A DNA stretch of 64,000 nt from Erigeron canadensis (taxonomy: Eukaryota > Streptophyta > Magnoliopsida > Asterales > Asteraceae): NCBI RefSeq assembly GCF_010389155.1, contig NC_057767.1, positions 8,105,765 to 8,169,764 of the forward strand, read 5' to 3'. Of the stretch, positions 1 to 12,758 are shown in pieces. How positions within the stretch are numbered: position 1 is the stretch's first letter; every line of letters starts with the position of its first letter. The notes below the pieces were generated by a model. That model worked only from the letters and a program-made list of their open reading frames with translations, was not told where the DNA came from and made no database searches. The translations under genes and the position numbers were made by a program.

Positions 1-288
1 TGAACTAAACTCAATTGATTATATAGTTAATAGTTAATAAATAATAAATTTAAATTTAATAGGATTTTACATTTGCACATATTTAATAATTCATTTTATT
101 TCAAAGTTGTCGATAATTTCCCATGTATATGATACATGACCTAAATTTAGTTATTTATTGTAAAGTTGTTTTGTGTATATGGATAGGAAAGACAAATAAT
201 TATTATCGATTGGAATAATGACAAAAACCTTATTTTTTCATAAAAGTTTAAAGCTTGAATCATGCATGTCATAGATAAATAAATTAGA

Positions 289-316
289 CTAGTGTTATAC
301 CCGGTCGTTGGCCGGG
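289..316 (-). mobile_element. Helitron 3' terminus (hairpin + CTAG)
   Basis: On the minus strand a GC-rich hairpin (CCCGG...CCGGG, 300-316) is followed about 8 bases later by CTAG and then T, the classic 3' end of a Helitron. The body would run to higher coordinates. A matching 5' end (TC after A) lies at 6486, but whether the two belong to one element is unknown. Confidence 0.55.
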
Positions 317-419
317 AATAACCGTGCGACATAGACTCGAATCTACACTTTAAACTTTAATGTGTCAATAGTTATCAACAGATTAGTTAACACATATATT
401 TAAAACAAAGAAGAAAAGA

Positions 420-550
420 AACTGCTAAGTGCCGCCTTTCGCAGGTTTTGAGCCCCAATAACTCGACGGTGTATGAGAAAGGTTAAAATGTAGGCAGACC
501 TTACCTCTACCTAAGTGGAAAGACTGCTTCCATTATGAGATTAAAACGAA
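420..550. repeat. Dispersed SINE-like repeat, copy 1
   Basis: This segment resembles 28090-28210: both carry a 'taac/acggtgtat..gaaggtt' block, then a 'cctctacctaagtg / ctctatctaggg' block and a 'gactgcttcc / gactatttcc' block. The layout recalls short dispersed repeats seen in many plant genomes. No A/B box or tail was identified, so the class is uncertain. Confidence 0.35.
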
Positions 551-560
551 ACACGGATAT

Positions 561-3500
561 GTAGTATTTTAGAGTTGCTATATTAGTGCAGATTATATTT
601 TAAGAATCGAATTTTATGGATTGTAAAACTACCAAAAGATTGTTTATAAAAAAATATTTAATATCGGAAATTACCCCATGAAATTAAAAGAAAAAAGATC
701 AAAGGGCAATTACCTGAAAGGCCCCTCACGGAAGGAGCATTTCCTTAATCTAGCTGATGGAAATTCCAAAATTAATAGATCCCATAAGAGCAAATGAAAA
801 AAAAAAAACAAAAAGGAAGAGAAAAACTTATATTTTTGATAGAAAATGTACTCGTAATATGTTGGTACGAGGGTTCAAGCTTGCGTTCCTTAAAGTGAAT
901 AATTGTAGCAAGCCAACATACCAACTGATCTATTATTACTTTTGTTTAAAGTATCCCTACATATTTATAATAATCCAGCAAAGTGACACCTAACAATAAA
1001 ACACGGCATTGAGTAATTGTACATTATGTTTATATGTGTTGTATTTTACTGTTAACGTGAAAATAGTTTAAATAGATTATAATTTAGTCTGATAGATATT
1101 AAGAACCGATCAAGGAGAATACTGTATAGAGCGTTAAATATGTGTCAAAATTTAGTCCATCATCTCAGATAATCCGAGCAAATTTTTTTATATATCCTTA
1201 TGTAATTTCTAACGAAAGAGAAAATTATCTGACCATAACACCACCAGTTAACTATTATTAAAATCACATAATCTTAATATGATCATATAATAAAGTCATC
1301 ACAATGACTATTATCTTACGCAAACTATAAATTTCTATAGATTCAATTCTTTGGCTTATTTAACGTTTTCTTATCCAACGACCAATCTTCAAGTTATTAC
1401 ATATGGTTATGTTTTTATTAGTATTAAATAATCTATAGAAGTTCAATGACTCAGCTCGTACATAACATAGACCTACTTGTAACATGCACAAAAAGTAAAA
1501 AATATCTTTAGATTATATAGATAAATAAGTTGAGTTTTCTAATCAACAGATTAATAACCTTATATTTTAAAATTGAAGTTATTAAAAGTGGTCATTTTGA
1601 AAGCATAGAAATGAAGTATTATTATATGGTACGCAAAAACGCAATGTAGTAATAGTGTTGCGGTGTTCCTTTCTGTTATTTCGATTTTTTTTTTTTTCTT
1701 CTTTATGATTATATCCAATTATTATTAGAAAAGGCAGTTCAATTGGTTAAGTTGGCTTTGTAATTCTAAGCTACTTGATGTGATACTTTATTCTGATGAC
1801 TTTGTCGGGAATTTTAATTCAATTATACTGTTAGAAAAAAAGGGTTATGCCCTTAATCTATCACTCTTCCACAAGTCAATAATTATCAAACAAATATACT
1901 CTAATAATTAGTAATCACACTTCATATCATTTTCGATTGTTTATCATTTCACTATTTTTTTTTCCCACATAAATTAGACATATTACATATTAATGAATAA
2001 ATAAATAAGACTAGAACAAATTCGATATTTGTGTTTTGGTCTATGTAGTTTGAAAAGGTAGCAACCAATGAACATGTCTTCATCACATGGCTCTCACATT
2101 CATTACCACAACTCCCCCACATGCTTCCCATTGTGTGTTCTTATTTGTGCTTTGTCCTTATAATATATACACCCTAGCTCATTTTTTATATATGTTGAAC
2201 TTAAATATGAAACAATACCACAAGGCACCACCAGAAGAGTTGTAGATGGCACAATTCCATTGGTTTTCAATTCTCTCTAACCAATGGCTATGTTCTTACT
2301 AGAATAGTAGCTATACTTAGTATAATACTTTTGGAAGTTTAAAGATGAACGCATGTGCTAACTATACGTAATCTTTAGAGATACTATAATATATATGTAG
2401 ATGACTAAATAAAGTGTAAGAGTCCAACCCCTCTCATCTCGAAGAGACATCATTTTGAAATTTCTAAACTTGGATGTAGCATGTTAGCAATGCATTTGAA
2501 TCAAACATTTTTAACAAGGATAAATTACGTAGATGACACCTATGGTTTGACCAAATTATTATTTTCAATATATATATATATATATATTTATTACGCCAAA
2601 CATATTTGCAATTTCCTACTCAGGCTATATCTGAGTTTAACGTCCGTCAAAGGATGTTAAAAATACCTTATATGTCGTGCACGTAAGGGTGATTTTTGTA
2701 ATTCATACTTTTTTTTTTAACAAAAAGATAGACTTGATATTGACGATAGATCGATGTGATAACTTATCAATCTAAGAGATATATTTTAGGGTTACTTCTT
2801 ACTCTATAGTCTACACTAGTTAAAAATAATATAGCTGTGGATTATTGCCTTTCTAAAAAGGTTATGCTACTTTTTAATTCAAAACTTATTTGGAAATTAA
2901 TGGTCGATAATTAATTAGCTCATTACAATGTCCAACATATAAGCACAATGATTTCCGCTAAAATATCCTCTCTGGAACTCAAGTCCGTTGGGTACGTACC
3001 CTTCAACGAATAGTGTAAATCACTTGTTTAAAGCATTAAAGAAATTAATTGGTATTTTCATCCATTTGAATTAGAGGTTGCAAAGCTATATAAAATCATT
3101 GATAATCTCACTGGACCACTAAATATTTTATAATTTTCAAATAAACTATAAAGAAGATAGAACACATGGAAACAAGACGAAAGGCTGGCATGCCCAATAA
3201 GGCTAACCATATTGTTTTCCATTAATAAATCTGCACCCCTTTTCATGGATTAATGCCCTAAAACTTCTAAATCAAGTAAATGTATATACAAAAAGGCTAT
3301 AGGTGATCATAATCTAATACATAGTACTTGCTGAAAACAGTCTGATATATACTAGTATTTCCTTAGCTTATTTCTGTTTTTACTATCAAAAAGAATTATC
3401 ATCTTAAAAAAAAAAACGAATTAATAAATTACTTATTTATTTACATTAATATATTTTTCTAAGTTACATTTCTCTGTAACTTTTCAGTTTTCACTAAGCA

Positions 3501-3713
3501 CTGCTTCCTTAATTTCAGTTTTATAAAATTAACAATATGTTTATCTTAAACACCTGAATTCTTCTTCTTTGTAATGTAGCTACCATTTTTCATGTCCTGA
3601 CTCTATAATGATTATAAAACTAGATCATGTCAATCACATCTTGGTCGACAATATTTCACCATCTTTTTTTTTTTTTTGTATCCCGGCTCCATAATGGTTA
3701 GAAAGCAGGATTG
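561..3713. other. AT-rich intergenic DNA
   Basis: No gene is supported. Short open frames here are AT-rich and unrelated to any family I know. There is a (TA)n run at about 2568-2588 and homopolymer T runs near 1686 and 3665. A 'cctatggtttgacc' segment near 2540 resembles ends of foldback MITEs but no partner end was found. Confidence 0.6.
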
Positions 3714-3868
3714 TTAATTAGGTCAGGTTCGGGTTGGCGGATTCAGGTTGACGGGTTAGTGGGTTGAGATCTCCGACCCTAAACCTGATCGACCCACGAA
3801 ATGTATCATGTCAGAAGTTTCAAGCATAACCTAAAACCTACTAACCCGAACCTGACCTCATTAATTAA
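3714..3868. repeat. Foldback element, 155 bp inverted repeat
   Basis: The left arm (AATTAGGTCAGGTTCGGGTT, 3717-3736) is mirrored by the right arm ending near 3866, which has a two-base insertion. The loop is filled with degenerate GGGTTGA/GACCC words. It looks like a small non-autonomous DNA transposon or foldback repeat; target duplications are not clear. Confidence 0.5.
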
Positions 3869-5190
3869 GATGCATGTGGTTAACAGGTCAATTGGGTTGA
3901 TTTTGAGTCAAGCAGGTTTGGATCATGAATCCTTAGAACTCAAGTATATTAGTGATGGAAAAACCAAACTAACATAGAGTCTACATTTTTTTAGACTTTT
4001 GATCATTAAAAGGGGGATATTTATTTTAACCAAATCTTGGTGAAGCATTTCAAGAGACTATAACATACTCGCAGCCTCAAACACGTACGCCGGTTCTCCT
4101 AATGAACTTTAGTGTCGTGAGGTCGACTGAAATAATCTAATTTTGAAAATCAAACACAAACAATCGTCCAAACAAGAACTAAAAGCTATTCCCTGGTGTG
4201 TTGGGTCAACACGAGGTTGACTATTATACTGGAGTGAGGTTGACCGTAGTGTCGTGCAAAACTAGCTTACCAAGCAAGTAGCAGGGCCGGACCAATAGTA
4301 CTAATTAATTGGCTAGGCAATGGCTTAGAGCCCTACAAAGCTTAAGGCCTCCACTTTTAATCTGTTGGGCTTATAATTTTTGACATTTGGGCCTATATTT
4401 AGTAGAATTTTAATAAGTCTGTTCAAAAACAACCACCCTCAAAAGAAATAAAGATAGGTTACCATAGGATTAAATTTACAGTTGCTCCAATTTGCTTAAA
4501 TTCGGTAATTTTATTCACTTCCAAAATTCGTTCACTTATTTATGTTCTTAAATTCTTATATTCGAAAATTCTGTTCAGTGTGCTACGGACTACAATCTAC
4601 AACAAATTGTGAACTAGCTACAACACTACCACTTATGTTAATTTGTGAATCTGATTTCAGTGATTTAATTCTATTTAGTTTACATCTATGACTATGATTT
4701 CTGTTCATTTAAACGCTTTTTACATATACTAAAACTAGATTAAAAAAAATAGCTCCACCAATAATTATAAGTTTTAGTTTACTCTTTGGCGTTCCCAAAG
4801 CCGAATAAAGGAGTTTTTATTAGAGACGTTAGGTAAGCTATTTTCGCACGGAACTAACTTCCCTTGGGTGAAACCAACAACCCATGCAAAACCAACGTAA
4901 ACTTTGATACAAACGACTCAACGATTACATAGACTCAATACCTAACAATCTAGAATACGTACTATTTCAAAATGTTGTTGTCACACAAAATGCACCAACA
5001 TAGTCCCCCTTGATAATAATATCGAGATGTCTTCTTTGTGTCTCTACTCTAGAAAGATGTAGTTACACCAATAATTGTCATTGATCCCCTATTCAATTGT
5101 GAATGGAAAAAACTTGTTGTTTAGGCAAAAATTATATTCCAAAACCATTTCTACTTGGAGTCAGCCAGTCCTAAATGATAATTATTAACA
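3869..5190. other. Intergenic DNA without a gene
   Basis: No coding gene is supported. A CAGGGCCGGACCAATAG word at about 4283 looks like one end of a hAT-type element, followed by 'gcccta..aaggcctcc' text typical of such ends, but no partner terminus was found. Confidence 0.5.
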
Positions 5191-5290
5191 TAATGTCCTA
5201 AATGACTTTGATTGAAAAATAAATACACATAACAGCAAATTAAACAACAGATTAAACTACTAATGTCCTAAATGACTTTGATTGAAAATT
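5191..5290 (+). repeat. Short tandem duplication, 70 bp period
   Basis: The block TAATGTCCTAAATGACTTTG begins at 5191 and again at 5261, each followed by ATTGAAAA. It is a simple local duplication with no evident coding role. Confidence 0.75.
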
Positions 5291-5299
5291 AAAAACAAA

Positions 5300-5650
5300 T
5301 TACAAGAGATTAAACAAGCTACATACTGTTCTCTAGGCGTTTGGTAGTTACGCTCAGTCCAGTTTGCAATCTCTCTTGACATCATTATATAAGGATACCT
5401 ATGTAGACTCTCAAGCCCAAGTTCTTGTTGAGTAGCAAAAGCGATTGCTGTCTCAATGTCGTTGCATTGGGCGTCAATAAATTATACTTGAGGGGATAGT
5501 TCAACATACCGGCTTCTTCTTCCACCCTTCATTCTCAAAACAGTTGACGCCATGTCGTTAAATGCTACGGCAAAGTATGGCCATTGGTTTTCACATTCGT
5601 GACGTCAGGAGTGGACTCGCGCATCGAGTGCCTGATTGCTTCCATAACCT
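5300..5650 (-). pseudogene. Decayed coding-like fragment, family not recognised
   Basis: Read on the minus strand, this stretch has balanced base composition unlike its surroundings and gives protein-like text in pieces. One piece begins MEAIRHSMREST (about 5645 downward). Another contains FNDMASTVLRMKGGRRSRYV, then CNDIETAIAFATQQELG and PYIMMSREIANWTERNYQT (about 5580 to 5325). The pieces are in different frames and one stop interrupts the long piece near 5485, so it is not a working gene. I do not recognise the family. A transposon-encoded or captured host fragment, or an integrated viral relic, are all possible. Confidence 0.35.
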
Positions 5651-6101
5651 GTTACAAAAACATTGATAAGCAGAAACATAAATATTTTAATTTAGATATA
5701 TCATATTTATGTATATTATCATGTTTTTGGTTCATTTTGTACTACTCAAAATTTGAAGTCATATATATTTTTTATTTCTCCACTATATATGTTATAATTT
5801 CCTGGATCTGTCTAATGTACAAAATCATATAATTTCAAGCTAAAATCAGTTATGATATCCAAAAAAAGAACCATGAAATATGTTCATTATATTTCAACTA
5901 ACTAAAAGAAAATAAATTGTTTGCCTAAATATAGATTGGGGTACACAAGTCACAACCAACATATAGAAAACATATACAAAACTGATACTTTCATACTTAT
6001 AATATATATGAGGGTTGGGAGTATGTAGTTGTTATGTAATTAACTTAGGTACATGACAACCACACACTCACTTTTCTCATAATATATACTGTATATAAGA
6101 G

Positions 6102-6105
<4 letters not shown>

Positions 6106-6135
<30 letters not shown>

Positions 6136-6136
6136 T
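6106..6136. repeat. (AAT)n microsatellite
   Basis: About ten tandem AAT/ATA triplets. Simple sequence repeat, no function inferred. Confidence 0.9.
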
Positions 6137-6194
6137 TAAGTTCATATAATATATTGAATTTCATAAAAGTGATGATCTTTAAAAATTAAAAACA

Positions 6195-6486
6195 TGTTAC
6201 CTGGTATAGAAGGAGGTCAAACCTTTTGGTAGTCGATTTTTTTTTTTTGGTCAAAGGTTTTTTTTTTTTTGAGAATATATGAGGATTTTTTCCTAGGTTG
6301 TTGTATATATAGATAATTTTTGGGAGACTTTTAAGGGTAAAAAGATTTTTAATTAATAATAAGGTCGGCCTATCTAGATTTAATTATTAAAAAAAAGATG
6401 ATAAATTAAGAGGGAGAATTAAGCTCAAAGAGGGGGATTAAGGGTGCTAAGTGTACCCCAACCTTCTCTTTTAGTTATATTATAGA
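6195..6486 (-). mobile_element. Helitron 5'-end fragment, family 1
   Basis: On the minus strand the end reads A|TCTATAATATAACTAAAAGAG, the same 5' terminus as the Helitron at 21279. About 290 bp of internal sequence is shared with 21279-21570, including the 'gaccgacctt' and 'cctacagcc' regions. The 3' part is replaced by unrelated sequence or lies far away at 289. Confidence 0.6.
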
Positions 6487-6843
6487 TATATTGGACTTCT
6501 TTCTTTATACATAATAAATTATAAATTATAAATTATGACTTATGAGCACGAGTGGTTTTGAGATCAACAGGTGACTAATTAACACATTTGTGGTAGATCA
6601 AGTTAGTGTTGATCAGTGTAAACTAGATTTATGCACGCATAATGTGACGGCGATAGTGGTAGCGATGGTAACGACAGGTGGTGAGGTGGTGGTGGTGATG
6701 GCGGTAGTGATTGATTGAATATGATGTGTAGCAAGTGAATTAATTTAGCCAAATATGTCTAGCATATAATTCAAACCTAAAACCTCTTGTGAGGAAATTA
6801 ACATCATGTTTCAATCTATATGGTATTAAGTTGTCTATACACC

Positions 6844-7292
6844 CATTGGCGGATCCATAGTGTTATTAGGGGGGTCCTGGGCACCTCCTCACATTAACCC
6901 AACAAATATTGATTTACATATTTTTTAAGTTTTTTAACATCTTTATTTTAGATTTTCACTAAAATAAAAAAATGGATGTTGGTTTTTTATTATCATTAGG
7001 GTAGTATATATATGTCTTGTGTACTTAAATGAAACAATATATTTGTATTTTTATTATTTTGATATGTTAATACCATGCTTGGATAATTCAATGAAAAAAT
7101 TACAATCAAATGTTTTATGTACATCTAAGTTTTTATTTAAATAAAAGGCATACCTATTTTCTGTATCATATAATAATCTTACATGTAACGTAAAACTAAA
7201 CCTGAATATTCTTGAATCGTTACCAACCCATATGTACTATCGTCTCTACTACATATTGCCCCTTCTTAAAAAATTTCCTGGATCCGCCACTG
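6844..7292. mobile_element. hAT-type MITE with 8 bp TSD
   Basis: The ends are inverted repeats: CATTGGCGGATCCATAG on the left and, reversed, CAGTGGCGGATCCAGGAA on the right. Both sides are flanked by the same 8 bp TATACACC (6836-6843 and 7293-7300). An 8 bp duplication and CA-starting termini fit the hAT superfamily. The 449 bp interior has no transposase, so the element is non-autonomous. Confidence 0.75.
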
Positions 7293-7928
7293 TATACACC
7301 CATGATATTACTTCGAGTTAAGATTTTATTTTGAATATAAGTTTGATTACAAAGAACTATTGATACATAATACCTCTTTCTATACACAAATGATAAGGTA
7401 TGTTCTTCTTATAAGCATATAGCCATAATATAATTTTTAGCTGAAATTTTATTCTAAATATATTTATTTTCTTTTCTCTTTTCATCTTAGTTTTTTTCTA
7501 ATCGCCCAATAATAATAAATGAGCCTTTTAAATTCATTTTTGAAAAAGCTATAGCCTTTGGATGAAAAGCAAGAATGAATATAAGCCTTTGGATTGATTT
7601 GCTTACCTCATTTACCATTTTTAGATTTTAATTAAACTAATACAATTTTCAATTAAAGAAACTTATGGTTACACTATATGTGAAGAATAAATAATTCTAA
7701 ACAAGGCAGCTAACTAATTGGTTTGAATGTTTATTAAGAGTCTTATTTTGAGTTTAAAAATAACAAAAGAAAGAACACTGTTAAAAGGAAATTGAGTAGA
7801 CCAAAATTAAAGGGTTATACAAACTTAACTATGGCACATATAAAATTTAGTAGATTTTTAAAATTACTTTTATAGATTATTAATTTATTTTGATGTTAAA
7901 AGTTGTATATAACTTTTATAGTTATAAA

Positions 7929-9956
7929 CTAGTTTTATATTCCGGGCGTTGCTCCGGGAAAATAAGGATGCGCGAAGTTTTCAACGTATATAAAACCGAC
8001 GATCGATACATAACGATAAATATACATTACAAAAGTTTATCATAAAGGTTAAAAAGTCTTCTAAAAAGTATTTGAAAGATAACGTTTCTACTGTTATAGT
8101 AGAAATACTACACTATATGTTATACTCATTCCTTGGTCTCATTCCTTGGTCTGTGATTAACCGGTTGTTAACCATGGGTACGCAGCACCCTTCAATTAAA
8201 GATGCTTAGGAAATGAATTAAAAAAAAGCATCCGAACATGCTTCATTGTAGCTAAGCCCTTCATACAATTTTACGTATATTATTACAAGTAAAGATATAT
8301 TCTATCGGGGCTAAAAAGTTTCCCCCATATTTTTTTTAAATTTTTAAAAAAAAAAAAGTTATATAGGAAAAACAGTGTCAACATTGTTAAAAAAAACTTA
8401 CACTTTATGAAATGAAAACATAATTCATTTCTTTTACCATATTTTATGTTTTAATGTAGGAAAAAAGCCATTTTTATTTACTATGTTATAGAATTTATTG
8501 ACATCTGTTAGTTGCAGTTTCGATGTTGGTTGATGTTTGGGGTGAGATTTTCATATCTAAAATCATGGGGTATCAAGATCTTAGCTAGCATTCATGGCTA
8601 AACTTTGTACTTCAGGATCATAGATTAGAAATATGCCTAAAATACGCTTAAAATATGTTTAGGATCCTAAAACGTGCTTAAGATCCTAAGATATGTTCAA
8701 ATAGTTAACATATGGTCAGGATATTAAGATATGGGCCAAGATCCGAAATATGTCCAGGATCTTGGGCTCTGAGATTACTAACGGTTATTTATTCTGTCTT
8801 AGCAATATAGGAACGTGCATAAGTGTTTTCTTGCCCCCAAAGTCCGAGTTAGTTGCTGGAAAACGTGTGGAAATGGTCCTATAACGTTCAAGAGCCAAGT
8901 CTTAAAGTCAACAAAATAATCTGCCAAGATCCCGGAATTTTAGGATAGTTAGTTGTACTTTTTCCTTATAAAATGGGCAAGTGATCAATAGGCTGATTAA
9001 TTCGACTCTCACACAGAAAAACATACACATCTTCTCTCTAAAACTCCAAAAAACCTCTGTAAACACTCAGAATTCGTTCACACCAACATTCAACCCCAAA
9101 TTCATCACTTAGAACGATCACTTGTTCCCCCGTACTGTAATTATTCTGAAATTATAATAATAAAACAACAAAGGCAGGTTCAATTGCTTCCTCCCGAGGT
9201 TTTTATGCCGGCAATCCAAATGGATTAAGGGTTTTTCCTCGTAAAAATGCTCTATGTTCATGCTCTTTATTTTTTCTTTGTCTTAGTTTGCATTTACGAA
9301 ACGTTTTTAGCAGTTTATTTAGGGATCATAGTCTAGACCTTGAGTCTTTTTGCTTTAATCTTCCGTTTTTTTTTTTTATTATATCTTCTTCAAAACGTCT
9401 TTTTAAGGTCTTTGTTAGAGGTTTTCTGATCAAAACTCTTTTCGTACTATTTTCATTAGCAAAAACCTTTCTTTAGTTAAAGAGATATCCTAGCTTTAAT
9501 TTTGAGTACTTTAGCTTTATCTTCAACAGTTTTCTTAATTACTCGAAGTATTTCTATCTCAAAGGCTTTCTCAAAACTCTTTTTAATCGAAACTCTTAGT
9601 TTCAATAATTATTGTTAAGAAAACTTTCCTTTTAATTGAAGATCCTTGAACATCAAACCCCATTTACAAATATTCGGTTCTTGAGTTGTCTAAAATCCTT
9701 TCTAAAATTATTTTAGGTAATTTTTGACCGAAACAGCTGATAAGAAGTATACAACTGTTATGACATGAAATTGTTGGTGATCAAAAGAAAGAAGATAATA
9801 AGAGGAAGTAAAAAAATCCAAGATAAAAAAGATGTTTAAGTGGCAAAATATATAGAAGACAAAAGTTTGTGAAAGCCAAGAAATTAAAAGGTTTAAGGGG
9901 CAAACATAAAGAAGTCCACGTTTGTTACAAAGCTAAAAAGATTAGAAATTTAAGGG

Positions 9957-9994
<38 letters not shown>

Positions 9995-10709
9995 AATCCA
10001 AGTTCATTATTAAACAATAAAAGCCAAAACTTTTGTGTTAAAAACACTAAAAACAAAAATATTACTATTAAAAGACCTAAAAGTTTAAATGTGATGTAAA
10101 AGTAAATAAAATAAAGTGTGGTGGTAAAAATAAAAAATAAAAAAAATAGATTGTAATTAAGCCTACTTTAATTGTTATATATAAATAATGTAGATTTTAA
10201 AATGTTAAAGGATGTAATCAAAATATTTAAAACAGAAAAAAAATATATAAATAAAAATATATATAAGAATAAACTTTACCCGAATTTAAACTATAATCTT
10301 TTTTGAGCCGGTTTTACTGTAAATAATTTATAGTTTTTTATACGAAATAAATAATTAGAATATTTAGATGTTAGATAATTACTAAAATTTAAAAATTTTC
10401 ATATATTAAAAGAATGAATTTGTTTTATTACATCTATACAAAAATGATATTGATACTAATTTTACGGATATAAAACAAAAAGAAGAACTAATCGATAAAA
10501 AAAATAGTTTTAGTGATTATAAAATGTAATAGATTGGACTTTAGATAATTTGTTAACAATAAGGTTTATTTTTAAAAACATAAAGATGGAAAGAGAAAAA
10601 AAGATTTTAAAAAAAAAAGTAGAGGAGAAAGAAGAAAAAATATACTATTTCAAGGGTTTTAAGGAGTGTCAAATTTATCTCTAACTTCCTATTTTAGTTA
10701 TATGATAGA
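7929..10709 (-). mobile_element. Non-autonomous Helitron, 2.8 kb
   Basis: On the minus strand the 5' end is A|TCTATCATATAACTAAAA (junction at 10709/10710) and the 3' end is a GC hairpin (7941-7960) followed by CTAG|T (7929-7932). Both junctions fit insertion between A and T. No Rep/helicase coding is present. The interior includes degenerate 'aggatcctaa(a)' repeats at 8630-8770, an LTR-like segment at about 8524-9300 and a (TA)n run at 9959-9990. Pairing of the two ends is inferred from order and orientation; another insertion may be nested within. Confidence 0.5.
8524..9300 (+). mobile_element. Possible Ty1/copia LTR segment
   Basis: The segment starts with TGTTGG, has a TATAAAA word near 8967 and ends with text like a copia U5 region (GGGTTTTTCCTCGTAAAAAT at about 9228). 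There is no coding sequence and no clear target duplication, so a solo or partial LTR is an inference from style alone. Confidence 0.25.
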
Positions 10710-11296
10710 TATCATTAACGTAATTTTATACCCACTTACAAAACGTACAAATACAAAATATGTTGAATATGGCATGTTAATATAGATAATTTTATAATTT
10801 AACAAACATAGATAAAATATGTTGAATATCAATGAAGTTGTCATTTTTATAATCTTTTTTTTTTTTTTTATTATTCTAAGCACAATATACATATCGATAA
10901 TATTTTTTATTTAAATATCATAAGAATCTAACGATGTAAAAATTAAATATTTATGACCAATATCTACTATGTTATATGATAAAAATATTATATAAAATCT
11001 TAATTTGTTAAAGACATACACACAAAAGGAAATATTATTAAAAAAATTTTAAAAGTAAAAAAGATAATATATAATATAGAAAATATTTTTCATAATTAGT
11101 TCATCAAAATAATTACTTTTTATGACTATAAAATGTAGCAATTACTTACTATAATTAATAAACATATTTAAATTGATCAAAACTAAATTATATATAAAAA
11201 AGTTTAAAAAATTGTATATGACATCATTAGTTTAATCTAATGTTTATAACTAAAACATAAACTTCATCCAAAGGTCTAAATTTTTTCATTTTAAAA
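10710..11296. other. AT-rich intergenic DNA
   Basis: Nothing beyond very AT-rich sequence with A and T runs is visible. Confidence 0.6.
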
Positions 11297-12281
11297 TTAA
11301 GGTTTCAATAGATACACATCCTTGCCAGTCTTCTTGAAGGAACAGGATGTTAGTTTGAGACGAACCGTCTTCAAGATGATTTCCTTTACTTGATCTGCAC
11401 TTCGCTCTAAATTAGAAAATTGGCGCCGATTCCTCTCTTGCCATATGACATACGCCACAGCTGCTACAAGCAATCTTCCTATCACACTTTTGATGTTGTT
11501 TTTCTTGGATATAGGAATGAGACTCGTAACAATATCATTCCAATAATGCGATACTTGGGACATACCAGTCATAGCCTTGACTTGCGTCCACACCTGTTTA
11601 GAGAAGGGACATTCAAAAAATAAATGGTTATGGGAATCCGGACCATGTTTGCACAACGTGCAACACATAAGATTCAAATTTGTTGCACCTCCCACTTCCC
11701 AAGGTTCAATCGATCATGAGTTTTTAACTTCCTCTTTAAAATAAGTCACGAAGTAAACGCATGTCTAGGGATTGAATGGGAAAACCAGACCAGATTCACC
11801 CATGGTACCTCATCTTCTCTAACCCGTACGGTATTACAAACAAAAGTTGTTGAAAACTTGCCCTTAGTACCCCGCTAATTATCTAGTTCAGTTCATCCTT
11901 CTTATTAAAGTGCAAGGTTGGTGGACGAATACCAATTAAGACATGAAACAATTCATACCACGCCATAGGCCGTTTCCAATTACTATCCTCGACTACCTCA
12001 TTAATAGTAGAATGTAGACTAAAACTACTATTGACAATAGTTCTTGGAGAGATAAATCTGTTTAGAGGACATCAATCATGCCATCTATGAGCCCAAACAG
12101 AGATGTTTTTCCCATCACCAATATGAGACCATACAAAGGGACAGATAACATCTATTATTTGCAATAGCTTGCACCATCCCCAACTCATCACACCCTTAGG
12201 TTGGACATCCCAAAAGCTTCGATTTCCCAACTTATAATAAATGACATATCTTACATACACATAATAAGGTATTCCTAACAT
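11297..12281 (-). pseudogene. LINE (non-LTR retrotransposon) 3' remnant, zf-RVT region
   Basis: The minus strand carries the C-terminal part of a plant L1-type ORF2 protein. The upstream piece (12281-12072) reads SWGWCKLLQI...FVWSHIGDGKNISVWAHRWHD, the conserved stretch before the zinc-binding domain. The downstream piece (11695-11297) holds CTLCKHGPDSHNHLFFECPF, the CCHC-like reverse-transcriptase zinc-binding motif, then VIWQERNRRQF near the end. Between them the reading continues with a TGG-to-TGA stop (near 11747) and frameshifts. The endonuclease and RT core are absent, as expected for a 5'-truncated, decayed insertion. It lies about 480 bp upstream of the RRS1 start codon, on the opposite strand. 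Confidence 0.85.
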
Positions 12282-12518
12282 GAAAATGTGAATATTGTTG
12301 TAACTATATGGTGTGTAGGTGCAACTGTTTCTTTAACAATATCCTTAACTTTATTCACGGATTACACGTTTAAGGTTACAAAAATGCTCACAAATTATGT
12401 TCGTAATCCATTAAATCTTCTTATTTTTATATTGAGCTTTTATTCAGTTATTCGAACTCGTATAACACACGGTCTAAAATTAAGTTAATTACTACTCGTA
12501 TTACTTTTACTTATACAA

Positions 12519-12758
12519 AATATAAAAGATCCACAGAACCTACGATCCTAAACTTCATCATCCTTTCTATTACGTAATGTAATGAAAACCACAAGGGTAC
12601 AAAAAATGCACATTCTATAAGATAAAGGTCTAACATTCACTTATCCCTAAATTTATTTGGTACAAAAGTTCTTGACCTAAAACCCTTAACAAACCGTTGT
12701 TACTTCCAGCCTTCCTTTCACAAACCTCACCTCTGAAATCCTAAAAAAAAGAAAAAAA
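12519..12758 (+). promoter_or_regulatory. Probable RRS1 promoter/5' UTR region
   Basis: A TATA-like word (TATAAAAGAT, 12521-12530) lies about 230 bp before the ATG. An imperfect telo-box-like word (AAAACCCTTAAC, 12679-12690) sits within 80 bp of it. Telo boxes (AAACCCTA) are common in promoters of plant ribosome biogenesis genes; this copy has a mismatch. The transcription start is not known. Confidence 0.35.

Noticed and set aside
4265..4330. hAT-like terminus CAGGGCCGGACC
   Set aside because: No inverted partner or 8 bp duplication was found, so it cannot be bounded; mentioned only under the intergenic entry.
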